Below are positions 1 to 7,103 of a stretch of 44,634 nucleotides of DNA, one piece after another. The notes beneath the pieces were generated by a model, which did not search any database, was not told where the DNA came from, and saw only the letters and a program-made list of their open reading frames with translations. The DNA lies in the NCBI GenBank assembly GCA_900769845.1, contig CAAGIF010000296.1, positions 1 to 44,634 on the forward strand, given 5' to 3'. The stretch is from an uncultured Oscillospiraceae bacterium. GTDB taxonomy: Bacteria > Bacillota_A > Clostridia > Oscillospirales > Oscillospiraceae. Within the stretch, counting starts at the first letter, position 1, and the number at the start of each line of letters is the position of its first letter. Both the position numbers and the translations under genes were made by a program.

Positions 1-382
1 AATTCGTGATGTAATAATAGACCGTATAATTATTCGAGGAAGCATACTCCTGTCGCATTGCAATGGGAGTACCATTGGCGTTGTAGAAGAAGTCAAGGAC
101 ATAATCCCCATAGGTCATGCGGACAAGCTGGGAGCCTGCATAGTAGTAGTTATAAACTACTCCATCGACTGTCTTACTGGTGCGAAGTCCGTCAAGGTCA
201 TAGGTATAAGAAATCGTATGACCGCCGCCGGATGCAGAAGTTAGCCGCCTGCCGTTCTCCCAGTTGAATGTCCATCTTGTGCCGTTGTAGTAACTCGTCG
301 GGATGGCGAGAGCATCATAGCTGCTGCTCTCGCCATCCACCACCGTCAACGGGTCATATATCCACCTAAGATATTGCCCGCA
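1..382 (-). pseudogene. RHS/YD-repeat core fragment, 5'-truncated, continues past the window start
   Basis: Reading the minus strand from about 382 down to 1 gives an uninterrupted YD-repeat peptide containing LRWIYDPLTVVDGE, TISYTYDLDGLRTSKTVDG and YYYAGSQLVRMTYGDYVLDF, typical of RHS repeat cores. In this frame a TAA lies at 385-383, directly before the first recognisable core residues, and no good start codon or ribosome site is seen, so the N-terminal part of the gene is missing. The fragment runs off the left edge, where its own C-terminal tip should follow. It lies downstream of another RHS tip and a small membrane gene, as in arrays of displaced rhs C-terminal cassettes. It is more likely a silent recombination donor than an expressed gene, but the missing left side could change that view. 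Confidence 0.75.
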
Positions 383-384
383 TT

Positions 385-462
385 AAATAGGCACAGTTAA
401 CCCTCAATTTAGCCTATTAGAACCATCAAGAAGCTTAACCTGGCGAAATATAGTTGAGGGTT
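385..462. repeat. Two overlapping inverted repeats between RHS cassettes
   Basis: AAATAGGC (385-392) faces GCCTATT (412-418), and AACCCTCAA (399-407) faces TTGAGGGTT (454-462); the arms pair perfectly and the two pairs interlock. They sit exactly between the truncated RHS core and the end of the small membrane gene. They could be a terminator, a recombination boundary or an RNA fold; no clean T-run decides for a terminator. Confidence 0.5.
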
Positions 463-493
463 TTGTGGCAAGACAACAACCTACCATTTCTTT

Positions 494-676
494 TCAAGAA
501 CTCGTGGGGGGCTGTATATTTCTTATACAATGACTTTGTATACCACTAATCAGGCCAATGGAAACAAGCAGGAAAAGCCGCTCGATGATGCTTGGCGCTA
601 GACGGCACAGGATAACCGCAACAATCAAATGTGCCCCACAAGATAGTACTGCTAGTTTTTTCTTACTAATAACCAT
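494..676 (-). CDS. Small two-helix membrane protein, candidate immunity protein of the RHS tip
   Basis: This 60-residue protein has two hydrophobic stretches (about residues 8-27 and 31-47) separated by a short charged segment, and a polar C-terminus. An excellent ribosome site, AGGAGG at 688-683, lies 6-7 bases before the ATG, so translation is likely. It starts 21 bases after the stop of the RHS toxin tip on the same strand. In rhs loci the gene immediately after the toxin tip normally encodes the cognate immunity protein, so position is the main argument. A membrane immunity protein would suit a toxin acting at the inner membrane. I do not recognise a family. Confidence 0.6.
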   Translation of the reverse strand: MVISKKKLAVLSCGAHLIVAVILCRLAPSIIERLFLLVSIGLISGIQSHCIRNIQPPTSS

Positions 677-697
677 ATAGAACCTCCTACAAAGTTT

Positions 698-1306
698 TTA
701 ACTGAGAATGGCTTCTTCTAAAATGTTCCAGATTTCCATAGTTGCTCCTGCTACAAAACCAGCAGCAAAACTCATACCAACAACAGCAGCCGTGGATTTA
801 GGATCAGCATTCTGCATGTGTTTTTCTATCTCATTGTAAGTGACCGCAAAAATCACTGCTTCAATGCCACCCTTTACCCCTGCTTCTATAATTCTGGGCG
901 AAGTATTTGCAACCATTTGAGCTTCCATGCGCTGTGATTCTTGATGCAAATTGTAGCTACGCATATAGGCAGCCCATGTCGCTTTGGCTGCATCAGCAAT
1001 CATTTTGTTCTGCTCCATGGTAATCTGTGTTTGAATTAGGGCTTGCTGTTCGTTGCATTCCTTAATCGTTGTGAATGCTTCTTGCACCTTTTCGCCAAAG
1101 GTTTTTCCGCCGCATTCTTCACAGTCGTTCCAGAAATCCCAACGGTGGAAGCAAGTACCACAGGGGTCACATCCATTTACTGGATTGCTCAAACAGTAGA
1201 TGAACATGTTATACCCCAACGCACCTTGTCCGGTGGAGGTGTAGGAGTCGGCGTTTATGAATCTACAGATCTTGGGGTCGTAGTAACGGGACTGCAGATA
1301 ATACAT
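698..1306 (-). CDS. Orphan RHS core end with an unfamiliar C-terminal toxin tip
   Basis: Residues 1-50 are the conserved end of an RHS core: MYYLQSRYYDP, RFINADSYTSTGQG and NMFIYCLSNPVNGCDPCG. Core similarity continues upstream of the ATG to about 1354 (FFYYGYVYDTESG), where a TAG blocks the frame, so this is a 5'-truncated cassette rather than a full rhs gene. The DPxG motif normally marks the junction to the variable toxin. The roughly 150-residue tip after it is helix-rich, has a Cys group near its start (CEECGG) and ends with a Gly/Ala-rich hydrophobic stretch (AAVVGMSFAAGFVAGATM). No catalytic motif is recognised; the hydrophobic end suggests membrane action, which is inference. No convincing ribosome site precedes the ATG, so the cassette may be silent until recombined onto a complete rhs gene. 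Confidence 0.7.
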   Translation of the reverse strand: MYYLQSRYYDPKICRFINADSYTSTGQGALGYNMFIYCLSNPVNGCDPCGTCFHRWDFWNDCEECGGKTFGEKVQEAFTTIKECNEQQALIQTQITMEQNKMIADAAKATWAAYMRSYNLHQESQRMEAQMVANTSPRIIEAGVKGGIEAVIFAVTYNEIEKHMQNADPKSTAAVVGMSFAAGFVAGATMEIWNILEEAILS

Positions 1307-1359
1307 ACCGGACTCAGTATCGTATACATAACCATAATAGAAAAAAGCTATGGTCTATA

Positions 1360-1900
1360 AGGATGTTGTCACCGAAAGGTTTGGACATGCTAGCACAAGA
1401 TATTTATACCTTAGATGTGCTTACACTGCACTTGCGGAAATGTTACTTCGACCCTCAAATTCAGCTACATAGCAAGTGGGGGAATATTCAAAATTATGAA
1501 TGCTAATTTTTATGTATTAAGTATAGCATATGGCAAAAGACATTTCTACTACTTTTGCACACATATTGAAGTTATGTCTCACGAAAAGATCTATCCCATA
1601 GATCTCAAATAAACTCAAACACCAATCCAAATTTAAATTCCTACGAGTGTGGATAAAACTAGCTGAATCAAAGGATTTACACAAAAATAAAATGTTTTCG
1701 TCGGATTTTGTGTAAGTATTTGTGAGAGGTTAAGGGACAAATTAATAGAAATATCGCCAGCAATATGATTTGGAGCTTTCAAAACTAAAAAAGCAAAAAA
1801 GTTCTAAAAACATATGGTTTTAGGGGTAAAAATGACGTTTTTATATGCAATCACAATTCCATACAATTCCATACGCTTTTCAAAAACGACTCTAAAAAGT
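1360..1900. other. AT-rich intergenic stretch without a convincing gene
   Basis: This stretch is clearly richer in A and T than the rest of the window. It holds only short open frames without ribosome sites or recognisable products, one perfect inverted repeat (listed separately) and a 10-base tandem ACAATTCCAT near 1854-1873. Its composition fits poorly maintained or acquired DNA beside the RHS cassettes and the tRNA gene. Confidence 0.6.
1677..1715. repeat. Perfect 10-base inverted repeat
   Basis: TTACACAAAA at 1677-1686 is the exact reverse complement of TTTTGTGTAA at 1706-1715, with 19 bases between. It lies upstream of the orphan RHS tip in the AT-rich gap. It may be a weak hairpin or a binding site; no neighbouring feature explains it. 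Confidence 0.45.
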
Positions 1901-1903
1901 TAG

Positions 1904-1940
1904 AAAAACACCGACTTTTCAACGAAAAGTCGGTGTTTTT
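1904..1940 (-). terminator. Strong hairpin terminator of tRNA-Ala
   Basis: The arms 1904-1919 and 1925-1940 pair perfectly (core ACACCGACTTTT) around a 5-base loop, with T-runs on both strands. It begins right after the encoded CCA end of the tRNA gene on the minus strand and could also stop plus-strand transcription. Confidence 0.9.
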
Positions 1941-2016
<76 letters not shown>

Positions 2017-2047
2017 AAATTCATTTGTGCTAATAAACAGCTTTTGT

Positions 2048-2075
2048 ATTATAACATACATGCTGAATTTGTCAA
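2048..2075 (-). promoter_or_regulatory. Promoter of tRNA-Ala
   Basis: On the minus strand TTGACA (2075-2070) and TATAAT (2053-2048) are separated by 16 bases, a consensus sigma-A-type promoter about 30 bases before the tRNA 5' end. Confidence 0.85.
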
Positions 2076-2105
2076 GGGGTATTTTCTTTTTTTGAATTCT
2101 GAAAG

Positions 2106-2531
2106 CTATTGCGAATCCTGGTTGTATTTTTTTTGCAGGGCTTGATTGACATGCTTGGCCTCTTTTTGAAAACTGATTAATGTAACGATCATGGTAAAGG
2201 CATAGACAAAGGCTACGCAAAAAACCATGCCCAATACACCTTCAAGGCACAAGGGGATCCATGCAAAACGGACACCAACAAAAACCATAATTACACATAA
2301 AACAATAAAATGAACAATGATGCCCAAAATGAAACGGCATTTGCTACATTCCTCAGAGGGGAGAAGCAGGGTGGTAGCACCCGCGGTGAGAGCGCCGGCT
2401 AGCAGAATGTGCCACAAAATATTGTCATTCAAGATGCCGTCATTCTGCAGGGAGAACTGGATGGCACAAATCAGGATTATGCCAGTGGTGATAACGGCAA
2501 ACATAAAGATAAATTCACGTACTTTCTTCAT
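2106..2531 (-). CDS. DUF3021 family membrane protein, partner of the LytTR regulator
   Basis: This 141-residue protein has four hydrophobic segments (about residues 8-27, 38-58, 66-86 and 96-120) and a charged C-terminal tail, the usual size and layout of DUF3021 proteins. These are typically encoded next to small LytTR regulators and are thought to hold them inactive at the membrane until a signal arrives. A GGAGGA ribosome site precedes the ATG. It starts 12 bases after the LytTR stop and is the last gene of the exporter operon. The likely role is membrane inhibitor or sensor for the LytTR protein; the signal is unknown. Confidence 0.85.
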   Translation of the reverse strand: MKKVREFIFMFAVITTGIILICAIQFSLQNDGILNDNILWHILLAGALTAGATTLLLPSEECSKCRFILGIIVHFIVLCVIMVFVGVRFAWIPLCLEGVLGMVFCVAFVYAFTMIVTLISFQKEAKHVNQALQKKYNQDSQ

Positions 2532-2543
2532 TGTGCTATCCTC

Positions 2544-2981
2544 CTAAATACCGAGTTTTTGCTTCAGATTTCCCACATACTGTCTGGAAATCAAAACAAT
2601 CTCACCATTTTTAAGGTGCGCTTCCAGACGTCCGTTAAATCCGGCGGACAACCGTTGGATCTTGGCGACATTGACAATGGTTGACTTTGAAATGCGCAGG
2701 AAATCTGTGTAGGCGAAGTCGGCTTCCAGTTCGTAGAGTTTTTTGCGAACCTCGTAAACGGACTTCTCACAATAGGCGAAGACCTTATTGTCCACCGATT
2801 CAAAGTAGAATACATCCTTTGGAAAGACCATGGTGATACCATGTTCGTCATAGGCAGTAAGCCGTGAAGAGCCGGCTTTCAGAGCGCCGATTAGCTTCAG
2901 TATTCCATCGTCCAGTTGGGAACAGCGGATGATGACTTCGTCTTCCTGTCCGGGGTCCGGGGGCAATATGGTGATTTTCAT
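2544..2981 (-). CDS. LytTR-domain transcription regulator
   Basis: This 145-residue protein lacks a receiver domain. After a short N-terminal part (residues 1-40), residues about 45-143 form a LytTR DNA-binding domain with the hallmark pieces VFYFESVDNKVFAY, FLRISKSTIVN and a C-terminal RQYVGNLKQKLG. Stand-alone LytTR proteins paired with DUF3021 form LytTR regulatory systems that usually control their own operon. Here it sits between the ABC permease (12 bases upstream) and DUF3021, which points to control of the exporter. Direct repeats at the operon promoter are a candidate target. Confidence 0.9.
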   Translation of the reverse strand: MKITILPPDPGQEDEVIIRCSQLDDGILKLIGALKAGSSRLTAYDEHGITMVFPKDVFYFESVDNKVFAYCEKSVYEVRKKLYELEADFAYTDFLRISKSTIVNVAKIQRLSAGFNGRLEAHLKNGEIVLISRQYVGNLKQKLGI

Positions 2982-2993
2982 AGGTTCACCTCA

Positions 2994-3905
2994 TTATCGA
3001 TCGTTCTTCTTTTCAAAATGCATATTAAGTGTACTGAGCAGCGTGAATAGACTGCCGCAGAGCAGCAGAATCCCAATGCTCTGTCCCGTAGTAACGGTAG
3101 TTTCTCCAACAACCAGATCAATGCCCATAAATTTCCGGTATTCGGCGATCATTTCGGCGGGAGCGCCATCAAAGGTGGTCGCCAGGATAGACCGAGTCAT
3201 CACATTGCGGAATAAAGAAGTGCCATAAATAACAGGTGTGCACTTCAGCAGACTGCCGATGGAGTCTGACAGGGCGCCGATCGGAATGTAAATGCCACCA
3301 AGGAAGCCGACCAATGTGCCGATAACGGTACCCATTCCGCTCCAGGCGCCTTCGGTTTTTACCAATGTGGCCACGAAATACATCATCGAAGCGTACGTAA
3401 AGGAATTGGCAGCAATCAGCCCCAGAAGCTGAAGATGTTGAGAAAATGTATAGGGAGTCAATCCTTGGGCTATGGAATAGATTTCCGTCAGAGCCAAAGT
3501 CACCGCGCAGATGATGATGCTGGACAGCCAGGCGGCAAAAATATAGCTTACAGCGATGGTCAGACGGTCGATCGGTGCGGTATAAATGGAGGCCATTTTT
3601 CCACTGGTGCGATCAGAGATCATCCGGGACAGACATCCCAGGGTTACGGTTACAGCGTTGATGCTGATAATTCCGGCGCAAGTCCAGCAGAGGACCAGTA
3701 ACGTGGCGTTGGATTTGTCCTGGGAGGCATCGCGTCCGGGGATGAGCGCCAATACATTTGTTATTTCATCTACGTTCATATCGCCAAGAAAGAATACCAT
3801 CAGGGCGATGACGATAAGCATGGACAGCAACGAGAAGAAAATGGCGCCGGTGTCACGCAGGTATTGCTTTAGGTTTCTGCCGGTTAATGAAAATAGCTGT
3901 TTCAT
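2994..3905 (-). CDS. ABC-2 type exporter permease
   Basis: This 303-residue integral membrane protein has about six hydrophobic segments and a C-terminal amphipathic tail. The first segment (residues 20-40, IFFSLLSMLIVIALMVFFLG) follows a short cytoplasmic start, and a larger extracytoplasmic loop lies before the last helix, typical of the ABC-2 (daunorubicin/bacteriocin export) permease family. Its ATG overlaps the stop of the ATPase gene by four bases, implying coupled translation and a two-protein exporter. The substrate is unknown; the linked LytTR/DUF3021 pair is typical for exporters induced by antimicrobial or membrane stress, but that is inference. Confidence 0.88.
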   Translation of the reverse strand: MKQLFSLTGRNLKQYLRDTGAIFFSLLSMLIVIALMVFFLGDMNVDEITNVLALIPGRDASQDKSNATLLVLCWTCAGIISINAVTVTLGCLSRMISDRTSGKMASIYTAPIDRLTIAVSYIFAAWLSSIIICAVTLALTEIYSIAQGLTPYTFSQHLQLLGLIAANSFTYASMMYFVATLVKTEGAWSGMGTVIGTLVGFLGGIYIPIGALSDSIGSLLKCTPVIYGTSLFRNVMTRSILATTFDGAPAEMIAEYRKFMGIDLVVGETTVTTGQSIGILLLCGSLFTLLSTLNMHFEKKNDR

Positions 3906-4828
3906 TGAGAATCCCTCCCTTGTTTCGTCTGCTGGCCTACAGCGGATAGAAATACATCGTCCATGTTTCCTTGAATCACTTCAAAACCGTCAATGTATTC
4001 CCGGACGATTTGTATAAGATCCGGAGCATCCATGGTACTGCAAAGCAATACCTCCAAACCAAAGGGGATTGGCTGTACTTCGCAATGGGAGAGCAACGAG
4101 TGGACACGGCTTGTATGTGCGGCATCGCAGTAGAGGCGAAGTTTATCCCGGGCATAAAGCTCTTTTAGAACAAAGGGGGTTCCGGAATCTACGATACGCC
4201 CTCGATCCAAAATAATGATATGATCGGACTTAGCGGCCTCCTCCATGTAGTGGGTGGTGAGAAAAACGGTCATGTTTTCGTTTTCTCGCAGAGACAGAAC
4301 GGTCTCCCATACATCTTTGCGCGTGGCGGGGTCAAGACCGGTGGTGGGTTCGTCCAAAAACAGGATTTCGGGGGTGTGCATCAGGGCAGCGGCGATCTCG
4401 CAGCGCCGTTTCTGTCCGCCGGAGAGGACCTTATATTTCCGATTAAGAATATCCTCCAGCTTTAGAATTTTTGAAATTTTATCCAGTTGCTGGCGGACCT
4501 GGGCGCGAGATGCTCCATGGAGGATTCCCCTGCAAATTAAGTTCTCCCTGACAGTCAGCAGCTCGTCCAGACAGTTCTGCTGATACACGATGCCGATCTT
4601 TTTTCGGATTGCCTCATCCTCTTTACCCAGGATATGACCACAGATGGTAACTGTTCCGCTGTCCGGCCGCAGCAAGGTGGAAAGCATGTTGATGGCAGTA
4701 GATTTTCCGGCGCCGTTGACGCCCAAAAAACCCAGCAGAGAACCCTGCTCCACACAGAAGGAAATATGGTCGATTGCGGTAATGCTGCCATAGGTTTTAG
4801 TGAGATCTTCTACTTTGATGATAGACAT
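3902..4828 (-). CDS. ABC transporter ATPase, drug/bacteriocin-export type
   Basis: This 308-residue protein has Walker A GVNGAGKST (residues 36-44), signature LSGGQKRR, Walker B ILFLDEPTTGLDP and the switch motif LTTHYMEEA. A C-terminal extension of about 80 residues is typical of the DrrA/NodI-type subfamily. It powers the ABC-2 permease encoded immediately downstream. The ATG follows a GGGAGG ribosome site, and a good promoter lies about 30 bases further upstream, so this is the first gene of a four-gene operon (ATPase, permease, LytTR, DUF3021). Confidence 0.93.
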   Translation of the reverse strand: MSIIKVEDLTKTYGSITAIDHISFCVEQGSLLGFLGVNGAGKSTAINMLSTLLRPDSGTVTICGHILGKEDEAIRKKIGIVYQQNCLDELLTVRENLICRGILHGASRAQVRQQLDKISKILKLEDILNRKYKVLSGGQKRRCEIAAALMHTPEILFLDEPTTGLDPATRKDVWETVLSLRENENMTVFLTTHYMEEAAKSDHIIILDRGRIVDSGTPFVLKELYARDKLRLYCDAAHTSRVHSLLSHCEVQPIPFGLEVLLCSTMDAPDLIQIVREYIDGFEVIQGNMDDVFLSAVGQQTKQGRDSQ

Positions 4829-4853
4829 ATGAATTACCTCCCTCTTTGCTTAA

Positions 4854-4882
4854 AGTATATGAGAAGGAGAGGTAAATGGCAA
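4854..4882 (-). promoter_or_regulatory. Promoter of the exporter/LytTR operon
   Basis: Minus-strand TTGCCA (4882-4877) and TATACT (4859-4854) are spaced by 17 bases, just upstream of the ATPase ribosome site. Confidence 0.7.
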
Positions 4883-4900
4883 GCTGTTTAAAGCAAGCTG
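4879..4900. promoter_or_regulatory. Direct repeat at the -35 box, possible LytTR operator
   Basis: GCAAGCTG occurs at 4879-4886 and 4893-4900, a 14-base period, with the first copy overlapping the -35 element. LytTR proteins bind paired direct repeats near promoters, so this is a reasonable operator candidate, although the usual spacing for characterised LytTR sites is longer. Confidence 0.4.
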
Positions 4901-4981
4901 TATTTTTAAAGCCACAACCTGCCAAAAAACAGACGTCAACCGGTTTTGGGACACCAATCAGAGGGCGTGTTTACCCATGAG

Positions 4982-5977
4982 TTACAATAGCAGCGCACCC
5001 AAAAGGTGATTGTCGGCAAATGCTTGGCTTTGATAGGCGGCATCCAGAATCGCTTCCAGATTGTCAATGCTATTTTCAATTTCCTTGGAATACTGTTGCG
5101 CGGTCTGTACAACATCCCCGCCCAGAGCACGGATTAGAATGCAGGAGATCACCGCCAGTTTCACCCGGCTGATCAGATCATAATCTGCAACAGCCTGCAG
5201 CCAGTAGCGATCCACAAAATACCGGGCAAGGGTTTGGTGAACGGGAGACCAGGGAGCCTGGCTCGGAGTATCCAACCGACGGGGCCAGTCCGGTGACAAA
5301 ATTTCCAATCCCTTATAAAGGGTAAGAATTGCGCCGATACTTCCGGCTGCGGCAAATTGCCGGGCTTCGACCAGGGCAGCCACGGGATCGAAGGCAGAAT
5401 CCTCTTCGCCATCCAGAATGGCCTGGGCGTGATACCCATACATCAGCAGCAGAGCCAAAACCTCGTTGGCGGGGCGGGAAGAGTCGGAGAGAAGATCCCG
5501 GACAGCTTCCCGGGTTTGCAGCAGAATTGCCATGGCGTCTGTATCATAGTCCGGGTTGTCGCCGCCAGGGGCATCGACGATCACATAGCTGGGGTTAGGC
5601 GTATTGAAAAGGATCCGGGCGGCCTCCGGGCAGGAGAGTTCCAGCCCCATTTCCACAAAATCTCCATAGTCGTGGGTCAGCCGGGGAAATTCCCGGCAGG
5701 TTTTGCACAGGGCTTCTTCACCAAGTTCTCGCTGGATCCGGCAAAGTCCGTCGGCCTGCCACATGGGGCAGCGGCCGTCGGTGATGGTCATAACGGTCTG
5801 GCTGTCTTCTTCTGCCATCACCTGCCGGAGCCGGTCGCCCAGGGAGCCGGGCAGATTGCGGTAAAACGCAGCGGAACGTTCATCGATCTGCACATCCCAC
5901 TCCTTGCAGCAACTGTCGGGACAAGCGGATGCGATGCACCGGAAATCGTCAAAATAAGAAGGTTTTATAATCTTCAT
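4982..5977 (-). CDS. fliB: FliB-family lysine N-methylase
   Basis: This 331-residue protein starts MKIIKPSYFDDFRC and carries the family's cysteine pattern CIASACPDSCC (about residues 13-23), followed by CPMWQADGLC, CKTCREFPR and a later SCPE. In enterobacteria FliB methylates lysines of flagellin; the Cys set is thought to hold an Fe-S or metal centre. The chosen ATG has AGGTGAT just before it; an in-frame ATG nine codons further upstream lies inside the preceding terminator hairpin and is less likely. No flagellar gene is nearby, so the substrate here may be another surface protein. It is preceded by its own terminator boundary and looks monocistronic or weakly coupled to the DivIVA-like gene. 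Confidence 0.82.
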   Translation of the reverse strand: MKIIKPSYFDDFRCIASACPDSCCKEWDVQIDERSAAFYRNLPGSLGDRLRQVMAEEDSQTVMTITDGRCPMWQADGLCRIQRELGEEALCKTCREFPRLTHDYGDFVEMGLELSCPEAARILFNTPNPSYVIVDAPGGDNPDYDTDAMAILLQTREAVRDLLSDSSRPANEVLALLLMYGYHAQAILDGEEDSAFDPVAALVEARQFAAAGSIGAILTLYKGLEILSPDWPRRLDTPSQAPWSPVHQTLARYFVDRYWLQAVADYDLISRVKLAVISCILIRALGGDVVQTAQQYSKEIENSIDNLEAILDAAYQSQAFADNHLLGALLL

Positions 5978-5989
5978 AGGATCACCTGC

Positions 5990-6021
5990 AAAAAATGGGC
6001 GCATACAAACCGTATGCGCCC
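5990..6021 (-). terminator. Terminator between the DivIVA-like gene and fliB
   Basis: GGGCGCATAC (5997-6006) pairs perfectly with GTATGCGCCC (6012-6021) around AAACC. On the minus strand it is followed by ATTTTTTG, a classical intrinsic terminator after the DivIVA-like gene. Confidence 0.85.
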
Positions 6022-6027
6022 GGAATA

Positions 6028-6639
6028 TCAGGGTTTGCCCACATCGGGCCGGATGGTGTACATGGTAGCGGCGGCATCCCGCAGAGCCTGCTTACTGCCG
6101 GTGACAGCGGTCTGCAGCTCGGTCAGCTGAGCCAAAACCCGGTCGGAAAGCCCGCCGATCTGAATGGCGGCATTGTCCACCTTGGCCGTGGCGTCAGCCA
6201 GCGCACCGTTTGCCTGACGGTAAAGCTGCTCGGCCCGTTCCCGGGCGAGGCGCTCGGTGCGCTCGGCGCGGCGGTAGGCTTCCAGTTCCTCCTCCATCCG
6301 GGAGCGGTAGCTGGTCTGCTGAACCTGGTTGGATTCAAGCTGAGTCTGGAGCTGTTTTTTCTCCTCGTTTGCGGCGTTCAGCTCATTTTCCAGAGTCTTG
6401 CAACGGTCGAACAGCTCCCGAATCCGGGCGGCCTGCTCTTCGATGACTGCTTCGTTATCCTCGTCGGGGGCAGCGATGGGAGCCGGTACCGGGGCGGGCT
6501 GATTACGCAGGGCATCCAGCTCGGAGCGCAGCTGATTCAGCTCAGTGCCGTGGGTGTTATTGAGAAACTCGATATAATGAACCACATCTTCCCGGTTGAA
6601 GCCGTTGAATGCGGAGCGGAAATTGAACTGGGTGTCCAT
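6028..6639 (-). CDS. DivIVA-like coiled-coil protein
   Basis: The N-terminal FNFRSAFNGFNREDVVHYIE (residues 5-24) matches the DivIVA membrane-curvature domain pattern. A Pro/Ala-rich linker (about residues 48-60) and a long coiled coil (about 62-150) rich in E, R, L and A follow. The 203-residue length fits small DivIVA/GpsB-type proteins that mark poles or septa and recruit cell-division or wall-synthesis partners. AAGGAGG precedes the ATG and a good promoter lies upstream. The gene ends at a terminator, so it is probably its own transcription unit. The exact partner is unknown. Confidence 0.78.
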   Translation of the reverse strand: MDTQFNFRSAFNGFNREDVVHYIEFLNNTHGTELNQLRSELDALRNQPAPVPAPIAAPDEDNEAVIEEQAARIRELFDRCKTLENELNAANEEKKQLQTQLESNQVQQTSYRSRMEEELEAYRRAERTERLARERAEQLYRQANGALADATAKVDNAAIQIGGLSDRVLAQLTELQTAVTGSKQALRDAAATMYTIRPDVGKP

Positions 6640-6680
6640 AGAAAGTCCTCCTTAGGAGATTATCAAGTATAATTTATCCG

Positions 6681-6709
6681 ATTATATCACAGGATTCTTC
6701 AGAAAACAA
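6681..6709 (-). promoter_or_regulatory. Promoter of the DivIVA-like gene
   Basis: Minus-strand TTGTTT (6709-6704) and TATAAT (6686-6681) are spaced by 17 bases, about 40 bases before the start codon. It is divergent from the tRNA-Arg promoter. Confidence 0.7.
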
Positions 6710-6759
6710 CTGTTTTTGAAGGAGGAAATGGAGAAATAATAAAAATTTCATTTTTCCCC

Positions 6760-6788
6760 TTTACAAAATGGGAAAAGATTGTTATAAT
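6760..6788 (+). promoter_or_regulatory. Promoter of tRNA-Arg
   Basis: TTTACA (6760-6765) and TATAAT (6783-6788) are 17 bases apart, with the tRNA 5' end 16 bases downstream. Confidence 0.9.
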
Positions 6789-6804
6789 ACTCTGGCTTCA
6801 AAAT

Positions 6805-6880
6805 GCACCGGTGGCTCAATGGATAGAGCATCGGATTCCGGTTCCGAGGGTTGGGGGTTCGAGTCCCTTCCGGTGTACCA
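6805..6880 (+). tRNA. tRNA-Arg (anticodon CCG)
   Basis: It begins GCACCGGTGGCTCAATGG and ends CCGGTGTACCA with CCA encoded. The acceptor arms GCACCGG/CCGGTGT pair, the anticodon stem TCGGA/TCCGA encloses TTCCGGT (anticodon CCG), and GGTTCGAGTCC supplies the T-arm. The last 21 bases are repeated exactly twice downstream. Promoter and terminator are both clear. Confidence 0.95.
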
Positions 6881-6922
6881 ATAAAAGACGGAGTGAATGA
6901 TAGATTCACTCCGTCTTTTATT
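6881..6922 (+). terminator. Terminator of tRNA-Arg
   Basis: A perfect 18-base stem (6881-6898 with 6904-6921, core AGACGGAGTGAAT) around a 5-base loop starts directly after CCA, with T-rich sequence in and after the 3' arm. Confidence 0.88.
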
Positions 6923-6936
6923 TATGCATTGGAATA

Positions 6937-7052
6937 GGGACTCGAAAGATTAAATGCGGCGCGCACTCAGCGCCGCCGGCGAGGGCTGGACCGAGCCGAA
7001 CCTTTATTTTCGCTTTTGGCGAAAATGCAAACGAGTCCCTTCCGGTGTACCA
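6937..7052 (+). ncRNA. Structured module A closed by tRNA-tail sequence
   Basis: GGGACTCG (6937-6944) pairs with CGAGTCCC (7032-7039) and closes a region with two perfect hairpins: GCGGCGC/GCGCCGC (6956-6962 with 6970-6976) and ATTTTCGC/GCGAAAAT (7006-7013 with 7019-7026). Between them CGGC...GCCG (6977-6980 with 6994-6997) may make a third, weaker stem, and the linker GACCGAGCCGAACCTT (6989-7004) follows. The module ends in a tRNA-Arg tail. No reading frame is convincing. Whether it acts as RNA or is a DNA element is not shown by the sequence. Confidence 0.55.
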
Positions 7053-7054
7053 AG

Positions 7055-7087
7055 AAGACCAGATACCGTACGGTATCTGGTCTTTTT
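7055..7087 (+). terminator. Hairpin with T-run after the second tRNA tail
   Basis: The palindrome 7056-7083 (AGACCAGATACCGT and its exact complement) is followed by TTTTT. It stands three bases after the second tail, the same position the terminator has after the real tRNA. Confidence 0.8.
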
Positions 7088-7103
7088 GCATATTAGAGAA
7101 AAA

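Noticed and set aside
1415..1612. 65-residue plus-strand open frame in the AT-rich gap
   Set aside because: No ribosome site, no recognisable protein pattern, composition as the surrounding non-coding DNA.
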